Assembly: GCA_018056425.1 (NCBI GenBank)
Contig: JAGPFR010000009.1
Span: forward strand, 16,077-80,076
Source of the DNA: Lachnospiraceae bacterium
Lineage (GTDB): Bacteria > Bacillota > Clostridia > Lachnospirales > Lachnospiraceae
DNA: 64,000 bases
Direction: 5' to 3'
The notes under the pieces: generated by a model
What the model saw: only the letters and a program-made list of their open reading frames with translations
Told to the model about the DNA's origin: nothing
Databases searched by the model: none
Program-made: the position numbers and the translations under genes
Part shown: piece after piece, positions 1-8,080 of the stretch
Layout: every line of letters starts with the position of its first letter
Position numbering within the stretch: the stretch's first letter is position 1

Positions 1-464
1 TCGGTAAAGAGATCGGAGAAAACCGTCTTGATGCAGCTGAAAAGGATGCTTCTTCAATCGTAAGAGTTACGATATTTTCGGGTATAATAGCCGGATTTGT
101 TCTTCTGGTAATAAGTCCTTTTGTCCCCTGGCTTGTGGATATATCCGAGACAGCCGTCAGCTATCTTAAGATAATGCTTTATATTAATATTGCTTATCAG
201 ATGGGGCAGATCATCAATACCGTACTTATCGCATCCATATTCAGATGCGGCGGTAATTCCAAATACGGAATGGTGCTCGATATCATATGCATGTGGTGCT
301 TTGCCGTCCCTCTGGGACTTATCAGTGCATTTGTACTTAAGCTTCCGCCTCTTATTGTCTACGTCCTTATGTGTACCGATGAATTTGCCAAGATGCCTTT
401 TGCGATTCACCATTATCTCAAGGGTGGATGGATCAGGAATATCACGAGGGACAATGTTGCATAA
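1..464 (+). CDS. MATE family efflux transporter, C-terminal part (5' end outside window)
   Basis: The frame is open from base 3 and ends at a TAA at 462-464. The visible part is about 153 residues with three to four hydrophobic segments. It carries the cytosolic stretch KEIGENRLDAAEKDA and a late segment with GGNSKYGMVLD, which fit the second half of MATE (multi antimicrobial extrusion) transporters, where a G-rich loop joins TM helices 9-12. MATE proteins export cationic drugs or metabolites in exchange for Na+ or H+ across the cytoplasmic membrane. The gene begins upstream, so length, operon and promoter cannot be judged. A strong hairpin terminator follows 30 bases downstream. Confidence 0.8.
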   Translation, partial: GKEIGENRLDAAEKDASSIVRVTIFSGIIAGFVLLVISPFVPWLVDISETAVSYLKIMLYINIAYQMGQIINTVLIASIFRCGGNSKYGMVLDIICMWCFAVPLGLISAFVLKLPPLIVYVLMCTDEFAKMPFAIHHYLKGGWIRNITRDNVA

Positions 465-492
465 GGTTCAGATGAATCCTGATATTTGACTG

Positions 493-522
493 AAAAAAGA
501 ACCGTTAAGACGGTTCTTTTTC
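493..522 (+). terminator. Intrinsic terminator after the MATE gene
   Basis: AAGAACCGT and ACGGTTCTT form a perfect stem around a TAAG loop, followed by a short T run. It lies 29 bases after the MATE stop codon and the flanking A and T runs make it usable in both directions. Confidence 0.8.
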
Positions 523-613
523 TATTGTTGTCAGGGGGGTGTTTTTGATAAAATAATTAAATAAGAATTAATTAAGGAAGAAATCGGATTTTTAACAGGT
601 TTGGAGAAGCGAA

Positions 614-862
614 ATGACTGAACAGGATCAGCAGAGACAGGATAAGGCAGAGGAAAATCTCGGGAAAGCCGTAATGGGCATTGCCTGGATCTTCTTTGCC
701 ATTAAATTCATAGTGATCGCATCGGTTGTGGCACTTCCCGTTGTGTGGCTGCTTCACAAGCCTTTGTGGATCGCTCCGATCGCAGGAGTCGTTTTATATA
801 TCCTGTGGCGGGTGGTCTGGAGAGCTTTTTGGAGATTTGTTACCTGGTCAACAAGAGATTGA
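614..862 (+). CDS. Small two-helix membrane protein, unknown function
   Basis: This 82-residue protein has a charged N-terminus (about 18 residues, Gln/Glu/Lys rich), two hydrophobic segments at roughly residues 22-45 and 49-68, and a Trp/Arg-rich end (WRVVWRAFWRF). The ATG has a GGAG site at 602-605. It ends 23 bases before the hybrid kinase gene, so the two are probably co-transcribed, which hints at a membrane accessory role; that is only positional inference. I do not recognise the family. Confidence 0.6.
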   Translation: MTEQDQQRQDKAEENLGKAVMGIAWIFFAIKFIVIASVVALPVVWLLHKPLWIAPIAGVVLYILWRVVWRAFWRFVTWSTRD

Positions 863-885
863 GTTTGCAATGAGGGATTTATCGG

Positions 886-3213
886 ATGAGAAATTCGGCA
901 TCCAAGAACAAGCTGTTCACCAAGATCATATTTCTGGTTGAGTTTATTATATTGGTCACAAGTACATTGTTCTGTACGGTTTCCATATACAGGGCCAGAG
1001 TAGGAATAAGAAAAGCAATCCAGCAGAGAATGCTGGATATTTCCAATTGTGCCGCAGGATCGGTTGACGGAGACATTCTTGGTGCTTTGGATGAATCCAC
1101 TGTCGGAAGTCCCGAATACAATGGTCTTTACAGCAGACTTGCTGTCTTCAGAGATAATGTAGAGCTGGAGTATGTCTATACCATTAAGAAAGTTGGCGAG
1201 AAAGATTTCATTTTCACGATGGATCTGGATCAGGTCAGACCTGCTTCTTATGGTGACAGCGTTAAATATACCGAGGCTCTTGCAAGTGCGGGCAGAGGAG
1301 TGGCTGCTGTTGACGAAGTCCCCTATTCGGATTCATGGGGTGTTTTCTACAGCGCATACAGTCCGGTTTTTGATTCATCCGGAAATGTTGCCGGAATAGT
1401 TGCTGCGGATTTTTCTGTTGACTGGTTTGAGGATCAGCTTTCCGCACAGACCCGGTCAACAATGATCAGCTATGCGGTAATTTTATTGTTCTCGCTTCTC
1501 GTTGCTGCGGGACTTTCACTCTTTACGGTAAGACCCTTTGTCCGTGCGCAGGGAGAGCTGCTTGCCGAGAAGGTTCGCGCTGAAAGTGCAAATCTCGCAA
1601 AGAGTGATTTCCTTGCAAATATGTCTCACGAGATCAGGACTCCCATCAATGCCGTTCTCGGAATGAACGAGATGATACTCAGAGAGGATCAGCGCGCACA
1701 GGAACTTGCGGTGAATGATTCCGTGGACATGATCGAGACATTGAAAAATATCAATGTATATGCAAGTGATGTTAAGAATGCCGGACATAATCTTCTTGCG
1801 ATAGTAAATGATATTCTCGATTTCTCAAAGATCGAAGCAGGTAAGATGGATATTACGGAAGCACCTTACCAGCTCAGTTCTCTTTTGAACGACCTGAATA
1901 ATATGATTCTGTTCAAGGCTCAGGATAAAAAGCTTGTTTTTAAGATCGATGTAGACCGTACCCTTCCCGATGATCTGTACGGTGATGAAGTTCGTGTCCG
2001 TCAGGTTCTCACCAATATTCTGGGAAATGCTGTCAAATACACCGAAAAAGGTTCCGTAAGACTCACTCTTCGCGGAGAAGAACAGGGTGACGGAACGATA
2101 CTTCTCAAAGCAGAAATATCCGATACGGGAATCGGAATACGTCCCGAAGATAAAGATAAGCTGTTTACCAAGTTCCAGCGGCTTGAAATGGAAAAAAACA
2201 GCACGGTCGAGGGAACAGGTCTGGGACTTGTCATCACGCAGCGCCTGCTCGATATGATGGGCGGAACCATTTCTGTGGAAAGTGAATACGGTAAAGGATC
2301 GGTATTTACCGTAACCATTCCTCAAAGAATCGTATCAAACGTATCTGTAGGAAATTTCCAGGAACGTTTTGAAAACAATATGCAGCATGGCAGCAGCTAT
2401 AAAGAATCATTCCGGGCACCGGGTGCAAGGATCCTTGTCGTGGATGATACGAGAATAAACCTTGCGGTTGTTGAAAACCTTCTCAAGAGTACATTAATGA
2501 GGATCGATACCGCACTCTCAGGAGCGGAGGCAGTTAAGAAAGCGGAGGATACCGCATACGATCTGATCCTGATGGATCAGCGAATGCCGGAGATGGATGG
2601 AACAGAAGCGCTTCATAAGATACGCGAAACTTCCGGAGGAAAGAGTTCGAAGGCTCCTGTAATATGTCTGACTGCCGATGCGGTTATAGGTGCAAAGGAA
2701 AGATATCTGTCCGAAGGTTTTTCGGATTATCTTACCAAGCCCATCGACAGCTTTGCACTCGAGAAGATGCTTAAAAAATATCTGCCCTCATCAAAAGTGG
2801 AATTGGTGAAAGCAGAAGAAAAGCCGGAAGAAGTTCATGAAGAAACATCCGCCGATGGTTTTGATGTTTTAAGGGCTGCCGGAGTAAATCCTTCCGTAGG
2901 ACTTCAATATACAAATAATGATGAAAGCTTTTACCGTACAATGCTCAATGAATATGCGGTAAGTTATCCGGAAAAATCCGGAAAGATCAATGAGAATTTT
3001 TCCGGCGGGAATTGGAAAGAGTACGGAGTGTATGTACACGCACTTAAGAGTACATCCAAAATGATAGGAGCCATGGAATTATCCGAGCTGGCATTAAGAC
3101 TCGAAGAAGCGGCTAAAAATTCGGATGTCGACACCATCAAGGGTAAACACGATCTGATGATGAAACGATATGAAGCGGTAACAAAGGCAATTAACATTAC
3201 CGCATCGAAATGA
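886..3213 (+). CDS. Hybrid sensor histidine kinase with receiver and Hpt domains
   Basis: This 775-residue membrane phosphorelay protein has TM1 at about residues 11-33, an extracytoplasmic sensor region (about 34-190, Cache-like in appearance: EYVYTIKK, VYYSxYSP-type end), TM2 at about 192-215, and a HisKA domain with phosphoacceptor His248 in SHEIRTPINAVLG. The HATPase domain follows, with N-box (NAVKYT), DTGIGI and GTGLGL boxes at about 360-475. A receiver domain has Asp564 in LMDQRMPEMDG, and a C-terminal Hpt domain has His718 in VHALKSTSKMIGA. The chain ligand -> His248 -> Asp564 -> His718 would pass phosphate to an unseen response regulator. ATG at 886 is preceded by GAGGG at 872-876. 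It sits 23 bases after the small membrane protein gene, and a terminator follows immediately. Confidence 0.93.
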   Translation: MRNSASKNKLFTKIIFLVEFIILVTSTLFCTVSIYRARVGIRKAIQQRMLDISNCAAGSVDGDILGALDESTVGSPEYNGLYSRLAVFRDNVELEYVYTIKKVGEKDFIFTMDLDQVRPASYGDSVKYTEALASAGRGVAAVDEVPYSDSWGVFYSAYSPVFDSSGNVAGIVAADFSVDWFEDQLSAQTRSTMISYAVILLFSLLVAAGLSLFTVRPFVRAQGELLAEKVRAESANLAKSDFLANMSHEIRTPINAVLGMNEMILREDQRAQELAVNDSVDMIETLKNINVYASDVKNAGHNLLAIVNDILDFSKIEAGKMDITEAPYQLSSLLNDLNNMILFKAQDKKLVFKIDVDRTLPDDLYGDEVRVRQVLTNILGNAVKYTEKGSVRLTLRGEEQGDGTILLKAEISDTGIGIRPEDKDKLFTKFQRLEMEKNSTVEGTGLGLVITQRLLDMMGGTISVESEYGKGSVFTVTIPQRIVSNVSVGNFQERFENNMQHGSSYKESFRAPGARILVVDDTRINLAVVENLLKSTLMRIDTALSGAEAVKKAEDTAYDLILMDQRMPEMDGTEALHKIRETSGGKSSKAPVICLTADAVIGAKERYLSEGFSDYLTKPIDSFALEKMLKKYLPSSKVELVKAEEKPEEVHEETSADGFDVLRAAGVNPSVGLQYTNNDESFYRTMLNEYAVSYPEKSGKINENFSGGNWKEYGVYVHALKSTSKMIGAMELSELALRLEEAAKNSDVDTIKGKHDLMMKRYEAVTKAINITASK

Positions 3214-3216
3214 TCA

Positions 3217-3247
3217 AAACCGCTTATCCGATATGGATAAGCGGTTT
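3217..3247 (+). terminator. Intrinsic terminator after the hybrid kinase
   Basis: AAACCGCTTATCC pairs perfectly (13 bp) with GGATAAGCGGTTT around a 5-base loop, 3 bases after the kinase stop. A closely similar stem sequence recurs at 6598-6623. Confidence 0.8.
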
Positions 3248-3265
3248 ATAAATTGGGGGTAATAA

Positions 3266-5080
3266 ATGAAATTATCTGAAAGACCTATGGAAATCACTGA
3301 TAAGGCGTATCGATATGATTCGTTTAAAAACGGCGCAGTGGTTCCCGGGAAAAAATTCGGAAGACTTCCTGCGATGGGATGGAACAGCTGGAATGCTTTC
3401 GGAAGCGGAAACACGGAAGCACTTACTAAATTGATGGCTGAAAAACTGGTTGAACTCGGGCTGGACAAACTCGGATATAAATATGTGGTGCTGGATGACG
3501 GATGCTATAAACCCGAAAGAGTAAACGGTCTGTTATCAAATGAAGAAGAAAAATTTCCTTCCGGGTTTAAAGCTCTTGCTGATTTCATTCATTCCAGGGG
3601 ACTTAAGTTCGGAATGTACAATGATATCGGAAGTAATCTCTGCGCCGGTGCAGCAGTCGGAACATGCGGACATGAAACAGAGGATGCACAGACTTATATC
3701 GACTGGGACATTGATTTTATCAAGGTTGATAATTGTTACTACCTGTGGGACAATGCGACATTTTCAAACGCTGAAAATGCCCGATATACATATGCTCCGG
3801 CAATCAAAAGTATTCGCATAAAAGGCTGCGGTATTGATGTTTCATTAAATGCATCAGGCGACGGAATGCTTTTCGGAAACGGAGTATTTACATACGGGGA
3901 AGAAGGAGACAGGTATGTAAAGGGAATCGGAACGTTCGACGGAACGGGTCCTGACAATACACCTGTCGGAGAATTGAGCGGTGAACTCAGGTTTGCGGTA
4001 TCTTCCTGTGAAGAAGGTGACGCAGAACTTACGATAATATATGCAACCGGAAGAGAACCGGAAACCGGAAGCTGGCTTGAAGTGGCGGTAGGATGCGGAG
4101 ATGACACCGAGTATTACTATGACGATCTTCTTCCGGAATCGGAAAGTAAAGATTCGTTTATTGAATCTGCACCTATAAAGATCTGCTTGAAAAAAGGTGA
4201 AAATATTCTCCGACTGATGAATCACAGACGTCAGGAGAATACTCTTTGTTCATATGCCGAACTGGTAAAGGGATTCGAAGAAGCGTTTAATCGCGGATCT
4301 GTAAGAAAGGATATTATCCTCTCGATATGTGAATGGGGTAAAACCCAGCCTCAGAACTGGGGATATAAGGTCGGTGATTCCTGGAGGATTCTTAACGATA
4401 TTACGTTTCAGGTAGGAGCAGACGGAAATCCCGGACATGGCAACTGGTCGGGTGATTATACTACCGGTGTCACAAACCAGTATAACAAAGCGGTTATCAT
4501 GGATGAGTTCGCAGGACTGTCCAAAGGCTGGAATGATCCGGACATGATGATGATCGGAATGGACGGACTTGATGAAACCATGTGCAAGACTCACATGGCC
4601 ATGTGGTGTATGATGAACGCACCGCTTATGCTCGGACTCGATCTCAGAAGAATTGAGAAGGGAGACCGGATCCATAATATTATTTCAAATAAAAATCTCA
4701 TAGCATTAAATCAGGATCTGCTCGGAATTCAGGCAAAGAGAATTTACTCCACTCTCGAGAAAGATAATCCTGACAAGGTATATCTTCGCGACAATAAACG
4801 TGTTGATGTGCTTGCAAAACCACTTTCCGACGGAAGTATCGCACTTGCTTTCTTTAATCTTGATACTGAAGATGCAAATGAAAAAATACGTGTGGATAAA
4901 GATCTGATCCTGAAATATCTGCGCGATAAGATGAAGGATCCGGATGCATTTGAAAATGCCGGGAGTTATTCGGTAACTGATCTTTGGAATAATGAATCTC
5001 AAAATACGGATGGCGGCATTTTTGGGATAGAAGGGATCAAAGCATGCGACAGCATTGTATGGAGGATAAAGCCTTCGTGA
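3266..5080 (+). CDS. GH27 alpha-galactosidase with a large insertion in the catalytic barrel
   Basis: The 604-residue enzyme is predicted to release terminal alpha-galactose from raffinose-type sugars or galactomannan. GH27 hallmarks are MGWNSWNAF (about residue 37), VVLDDGC, GMYNDIG, the nucleophile Asp155 in KVDNCY, CEWGKTQPQNWG, acid/base Asp378 in SWRILNDI, and WNDPDMMMIG. The family normally runs directly from KVDxC to the CEWG strand. Here about 165 residues (about 170-340, beta-rich, many Gly and Thr) are inserted between them, looking like an embedded carbohydrate-binding-type domain. There is no signal peptide, so the enzyme is probably cytoplasmic. ATG follows GGGGG at 3255-3259. 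The stop overlaps the GTG of the next gene. Confidence 0.92.
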   Translation: MKLSERPMEITDKAYRYDSFKNGAVVPGKKFGRLPAMGWNSWNAFGSGNTEALTKLMAEKLVELGLDKLGYKYVVLDDGCYKPERVNGLLSNEEEKFPSGFKALADFIHSRGLKFGMYNDIGSNLCAGAAVGTCGHETEDAQTYIDWDIDFIKVDNCYYLWDNATFSNAENARYTYAPAIKSIRIKGCGIDVSLNASGDGMLFGNGVFTYGEEGDRYVKGIGTFDGTGPDNTPVGELSGELRFAVSSCEEGDAELTIIYATGREPETGSWLEVAVGCGDDTEYYYDDLLPESESKDSFIESAPIKICLKKGENILRLMNHRRQENTLCSYAELVKGFEEAFNRGSVRKDIILSICEWGKTQPQNWGYKVGDSWRILNDITFQVGADGNPGHGNWSGDYTTGVTNQYNKAVIMDEFAGLSKGWNDPDMMMIGMDGLDETMCKTHMAMWCMMNAPLMLGLDLRRIEKGDRIHNIISNKNLIALNQDLLGIQAKRIYSTLEKDNPDKVYLRDNKRVDVLAKPLSDGSIALAFFNLDTEDANEKIRVDKDLILKYLRDKMKDPDAFENAGSYSVTDLWNNESQNTDGGIFGIEGIKACDSIVWRIKPS

Positions 5081-5451
5081 GCCTTCGCGATTTTTTGAAA
5101 TTGCTTTTAAATACGGATAATGAGATCGATAAAGCGCATGATAACGGACTTATCGATCTTTATATGACGGAGCATTCCGAAGAAAACATTCTTCGGAAAG
5201 ATGCGGCAAGGATACTGCATTTATATCTGAAAAATATTTCTCATATAAAGGATGAGGAGAATATCTCGAAGGCATCCGTTTTGAAAGATCTGTATGACTG
5301 CAGAGTGTGTGCAGATCATATCGCACAGGTTTATTTAAAAGGAGTAATGAAAGGATATGATTATTCCGGTGGTTTGATGATCTTTGATCCTAATGTCGAG
5401 ATTACCGCGGAAGAAGCAAGAGAAGCCATTTCGAAAGCCATAGCGCTTTAA
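5077..5451 (+). CDS. Hypothetical protein translationally coupled to the alpha-galactosidase
   Basis: This is about 124 residues if started at the GTG at 5077, which overlaps the alpha-galactosidase stop (GTGA) and has GGAGG at 5061-5065. An in-frame ATG at 5044 would lengthen it to 135 residues but lacks a good ribosome site. It is Asp/Glu-rich and mostly helical. The C-terminal stretch (ADHIAQVYLKGVMKGY ... FDPNVEITAEEAREAI) resembles one S-layer-homology-like repeat: a helix, then GxMxGY, then an ITxEEA helix. No signal peptide is seen, so surface anchoring is unlikely. Tight coupling suggests it works with the glycosidase. Confidence 0.6.
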   Translation: MSLRDFLKLLLNTDNEIDKAHDNGLIDLYMTEHSEENILRKDAARILHLYLKNISHIKDEENISKASVLKDLYDCRVCADHIAQVYLKGVMKGYDYSGGLMIFDPNVEITAEEAREAISKAIAL

Positions 5452-5479
5452 TTGATCTGTATATGAAAGGAAGACTGTT

Positions 5480-5716
5480 ATGGAAAGCACATCCGAAGCA
5501 TATTTATTTGGTCAGATTCTCGGAACACATTCCTTCCTGTTAAAGGACGGATTCTTAAGACCCGACGAATACTCTGAGATCGGGGCACAGTATTTCCTTC
5601 CCGGAGGTGAGACTGTCAGATTTGCGAGTGCATGCTCGGGGATTGCAATCTCACGTTTCCCGCTTCCTTTGAATCCGCCGAAACTTGAGGAAGTAAATAT
5701 GCTTCTTGGAAGGTAA
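5480..5716 (+). CDS. Small hypothetical protein
   Basis: This 78-residue protein has AAAGGAAG at 5465-5472 ahead of the ATG at 5480. It is mixed hydrophobic/polar with no transmembrane segment and no motif that I recognise. It follows the previous gene by 28 bases in the same direction, so it probably belongs to the alpha-galactosidase transcript. Confidence 0.5.
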   Translation: MESTSEAYLFGQILGTHSFLLKDGFLRPDEYSEIGAQYFLPGGETVRFASACSGIAISRFPLPLNPPKLEEVNMLLGR

Positions 5717-5805
5717 TACTTTCGCTAAATTATGCCGATAATAATATTGATAGGGTAACTATCTGATGAAAAGGATTTCAAGGTATTGATACACGGAGGC
5801 ATCAT

Positions 5806-6387
5806 ATGAAAATTGGTGAAGCTAAGCCTGCCTATTATTCAAACAGACGAATGCTCGTAGATCAGATCCGTGATCTTGCTTCTAAAAAGGAAAAAGCAGA
5901 GAGTGCCTTTAAGGCTACGGGTGATACAGCATTCTCGGATCAGGCAGCAACACTTGAACTATCCCTGGAAGCGACTCAGAAAGCATTCGATGAAAATCAA
6001 AAAGTTCTGGATTCTCTTATCGAACAGGAAGTTGCAATAGCCAATATGGAGGTCTCCAAACAGCAGGGTGATGCGATGGAAGAAGAGATGAAAAATCTCG
6101 GAAAGATCATGATCGTATTCAGACGCCTTGCAAAAGGGGATATTGTTCCTCTTTCCGATGAAAAAAAGCTGATGGAATACGATGATAAGATGTATCAAAT
6201 GGCCAAGAACATGCAGGCCATGGCACAGCAAATGGAAAAGGAGCACGAAAAGCACAAATCCCTTTGGGAGGATGAAGAAAAGAAAGAATACCCGGATCCT
6301 CAGGAGGTTGCAGATAATTCCGAATTCGGCGGGGAGCTCCCCGATATTGAAATCCCCGAAGTGACGACAGAAAATATTGAACTGTAA
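5806..6387 (+). CDS. Hypothetical coiled-coil protein
   Basis: This 193-residue, strongly charged protein is predicted to be mostly helical. A long coiled coil runs about residues 17-85 (QIRDLASKKEKAE ... IEQEVAIANMEV), followed by a Met/Gln-rich helix at about 125-150 (MYQMAKNMQAMAQQMEKEHEKH) and an acidic Pro-rich tail. There is no signal or TM segment. The ATG has CGGAGG at 5793-5798. The next promoter begins right after the stop. Function is unknown; the composition is that of a scaffold or secretion-associated cytoplasmic protein, but this is speculative. Confidence 0.6.
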   Translation: MKIGEAKPAYYSNRRMLVDQIRDLASKKEKAESAFKATGDTAFSDQAATLELSLEATQKAFDENQKVLDSLIEQEVAIANMEVSKQQGDAMEEEMKNLGKIMIVFRRLAKGDIVPLSDEKKLMEYDDKMYQMAKNMQAMAQQMEKEHEKHKSLWEDEEKKEYPDPQEVADNSEFGGELPDIEIPEVTTENIEL

Positions 6388-6398
6388 GAATTACGGTG

Positions 6399-6427
6399 TT
6401 GACACCTGACGTTTACCGATATAGAAT
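6399..6427 (+). promoter_or_regulatory. Sigma-A-type promoter for the attenuator-like leader
   Basis: TTGACA at 6399-6404 and TAGAAT at 6422-6427 are separated by 17 bases. The transcript would start near 6434, giving a leader of about 205 bases before the next gene at 6640. Confidence 0.65.
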
Positions 6428-6433
6428 CAACGT

Positions 6434-6630
6434 AATAAATTTGTTGGGAGATATGCTCTTGAAAAGCAATTCAATGAGATATTCATACATTTCCATTATT
6501 ACCATGTACGCTGAATACGTATATGGTATTAAAGGCGTGTGTAAATATCCGGATTGCAGATAAGAGTGGATTTCTCATAAATAAGAGATGAATGTTGACC
6601 GCTTATCCTGCAGGATAGGCGGTTTTTTGT
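6434..6630 (+). promoter_or_regulatory. Leader with short Tyr-rich reading frame and terminator (possible attenuator)
   Basis: Between the promoter and the gene at 6640 lies an open frame ending at a TAA at 6561-6563. With GGGAG at 6446-6450 the best-spaced start is TTG at 6459; an ATG at 6453 is too close to the ribosome site. The peptide (34-36 residues) has seven Tyr. It is followed by a hairpin at 6598-6623 (ACCGCTTATCC/GGATAGGCGGT) and six T's. A terminator placed between promoter and gene is the layout of transcription attenuation, but a stand-alone small transcript is equally possible. Confidence 0.4.
6598..6630 (+). terminator. Intrinsic terminator just upstream of the kinase/GNAT gene
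   Basis: An 11-bp stem (one G-U pair) with a TGCA loop and TTTTTTG tail ends only 10 bases before the start codon at 6640, with the GGGAGG ribosome site between. Confidence 0.7.
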
Positions 6631-6639
6631 TAGGGAGGT

Positions 6640-7707
6640 ATGTTTATGGATCTGATAGTTATAATCGGAAGCGGCGCGGTCGGTAAGATGACGGTCGGGC
6701 AGGAACTTATGAAGATCACTGACTTCAGATTGTTCCACAATCACATGATGATCGAACCGGTACTTGAGATCTTCGGGAAATTTGACGGAAGCGTTGTCGG
6801 AAGACTTCGTGATGTAGTTTTTGAAGAATTCATGAAGACCAATTACCGTGGTATGATCTTTACCTTTATGTGGGCGTTTGATATGCAGGGGGACTGGGAC
6901 TATATCAAATCCGTTACAGATAAATTTGAAGCAACCGGCGGAACGGTATACTATGTTGAACTTGTTGCCGACAGGGCGGTGAGACTTGAGAGAAACAGGT
7001 CTGAAAACAGACTGAAGAATAAGGCATCAAAGCGCGATATCGAGGCTTCGGAAGGGAGAATGCTGAGGGAAGAGACAAAGTATCGTATTGTAAGTAATGA
7101 GGGGGAGATCCCTTTTGAAAATTACATCAAGATTGATAATACGCATCTTGAACCCGATGTTGTGGCGAAGATGATCAAAGACAGATTTAATCTTCCGGAT
7201 AAGGGAAATGCCGATCTGGTCAACAGGATAAAACTCGATCCGGTTAAAGAGCAGGAAATCGGTATACTTCATGAAATGCAGGTCAAGAGTTTTATGCCTC
7301 TTTACGAAAAGTATCATGACGAAGGTTCACCTGCCATCGAGCCTGTTGAAAGAATACAGAGAAGATTTGCGGTCACAAACAGGAAATACTATTTCATACT
7401 TCTCGACGGAGTAAGAGTCGGTGGGATCAATATAGGTCATAATGATCCGAATGAACATGAGGTTTCTTTCATCAGTCCGCTCTTCGTTCTTCCGGAATAT
7501 CAGAACCGCGGAATAGGGTATGTAGCGATCCAAAAAGCATTTGAACTTTTGCCGGATGTAAAAACCTGGAAGCTTGAAACTCTGCTTCAGGAGCCCGCGA
7601 ACTGTCATTTGTATGAGAAATGCGGATTTGTAAGAGTCGGAGAAGAAAAGCCGGTTAATGATAAACTGACACTCATCGATTACGTCCTGGAGAAACAGAA
7701 GGCGTAA
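6640..7707 (+). CDS. P-loop kinase-like / GNAT acetyltransferase fusion protein
   Basis: This 355-residue protein has two domains. Residues 1-185 form a small P-loop nucleotide kinase-type domain: VIIGSGAVGKMTVGQEL is a Walker A with Met in place of the usual Ser/Thr directly after GK, but a Thr one position later. A lid-like basic stretch (RSENRLKNKASKRD) follows. Residues 190-355 are a GNAT N-acetyltransferase with the acetyl-CoA motif LFVLPEYQNRGIGYVAIQKA and a C-terminal NCHLYEKCGFVRVGE strand. Substrates are unknown. The first ATG (6640) follows GGGAGG; an in-frame ATG at 6646 is also possible. Expression may depend on the upstream leader terminator. Confidence 0.8.
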   Translation: MFMDLIVIIGSGAVGKMTVGQELMKITDFRLFHNHMMIEPVLEIFGKFDGSVVGRLRDVVFEEFMKTNYRGMIFTFMWAFDMQGDWDYIKSVTDKFEATGGTVYYVELVADRAVRLERNRSENRLKNKASKRDIEASEGRMLREETKYRIVSNEGEIPFENYIKIDNTHLEPDVVAKMIKDRFNLPDKGNADLVNRIKLDPVKEQEIGILHEMQVKSFMPLYEKYHDEGSPAIEPVERIQRRFAVTNRKYYFILLDGVRVGGINIGHNDPNEHEVSFISPLFVLPEYQNRGIGYVAIQKAFELLPDVKTWKLETLLQEPANCHLYEKCGFVRVGEEKPVNDKLTLIDYVLEKQKA

Positions 7708-7716
7708 ACGGTTGTC

Positions 7717-7745
7717 TTGACAGATATAAATTTCCTGTGTTACAT
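7717..7745 (+). promoter_or_regulatory. Promoter of the T-box/tryptophan synthase transcript
   Basis: TTGACA at 7717-7722 and TTACAT at 7740-7745 with a 17-base spacer. Transcription would begin near 7752, at the 5' edge of the T-box leader. Confidence 0.6.
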
Positions 7746-7751
7746 TCAGAT

Positions 7752-8028
7752 AAACCGTTGAGGAAGAGTAAGTAAGTTAGGACCTCCTTTTAAGAGAGAG
7801 CTTCGGATGGTGTGATCGGAGCAAAAGTGTTTTGACCGAATGGACTTCTGAGGGCGATCAGAAACGCTTTGCGGAGTATGAGAGACGGAGGTGAATCTCC
7901 GTTAACAAATTCGGCATATGGTCGTATGCGCTAAGTGGGTGTGAGTTCACACCAAGCCGGGTGGCACCGCAGGTAAACATTCTACCTGTCCCAGCAGTAA
8001 CTATTACTGTGGGACAGGTATTTTTTTA
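7752..8028 (+). promoter_or_regulatory. T-box riboswitch, tryptophan specifier
   Basis: The leader carries the conserved T-box sequence GGGTGGCACCGC at 7959-7970, the stem I AG-rich elements (AGAGAGCTTCGG at about 7794-7806), and GAATGGAC at 7838-7845. The UGG codon at 7841-7843 sits in the usual specifier context (GAA-codon-AC), so the leader should sense uncharged tRNA-Trp. The terminator hairpin is at 7984-8019, ACCTGTCCCAGCAGTAA pairing with its complement, followed by seven or more T's. When tRNA-Trp is uncharged, the antiterminator would form and the downstream gene would be transcribed. Confidence 0.9.
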
Positions 8029-8080
8029 TCCCTGTCCCGAAAAGGAACCGACAGGTTCCAAGCCAGGAAAGGAGATTAAT

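Noticed and set aside
7961-8080. Upstream extension of trpB into the T-box terminator
   Set aside because: The bases are the T-box antiterminator and terminator; the ATG at 8081 has AAAGGAG and gives the family-typical N-terminus.
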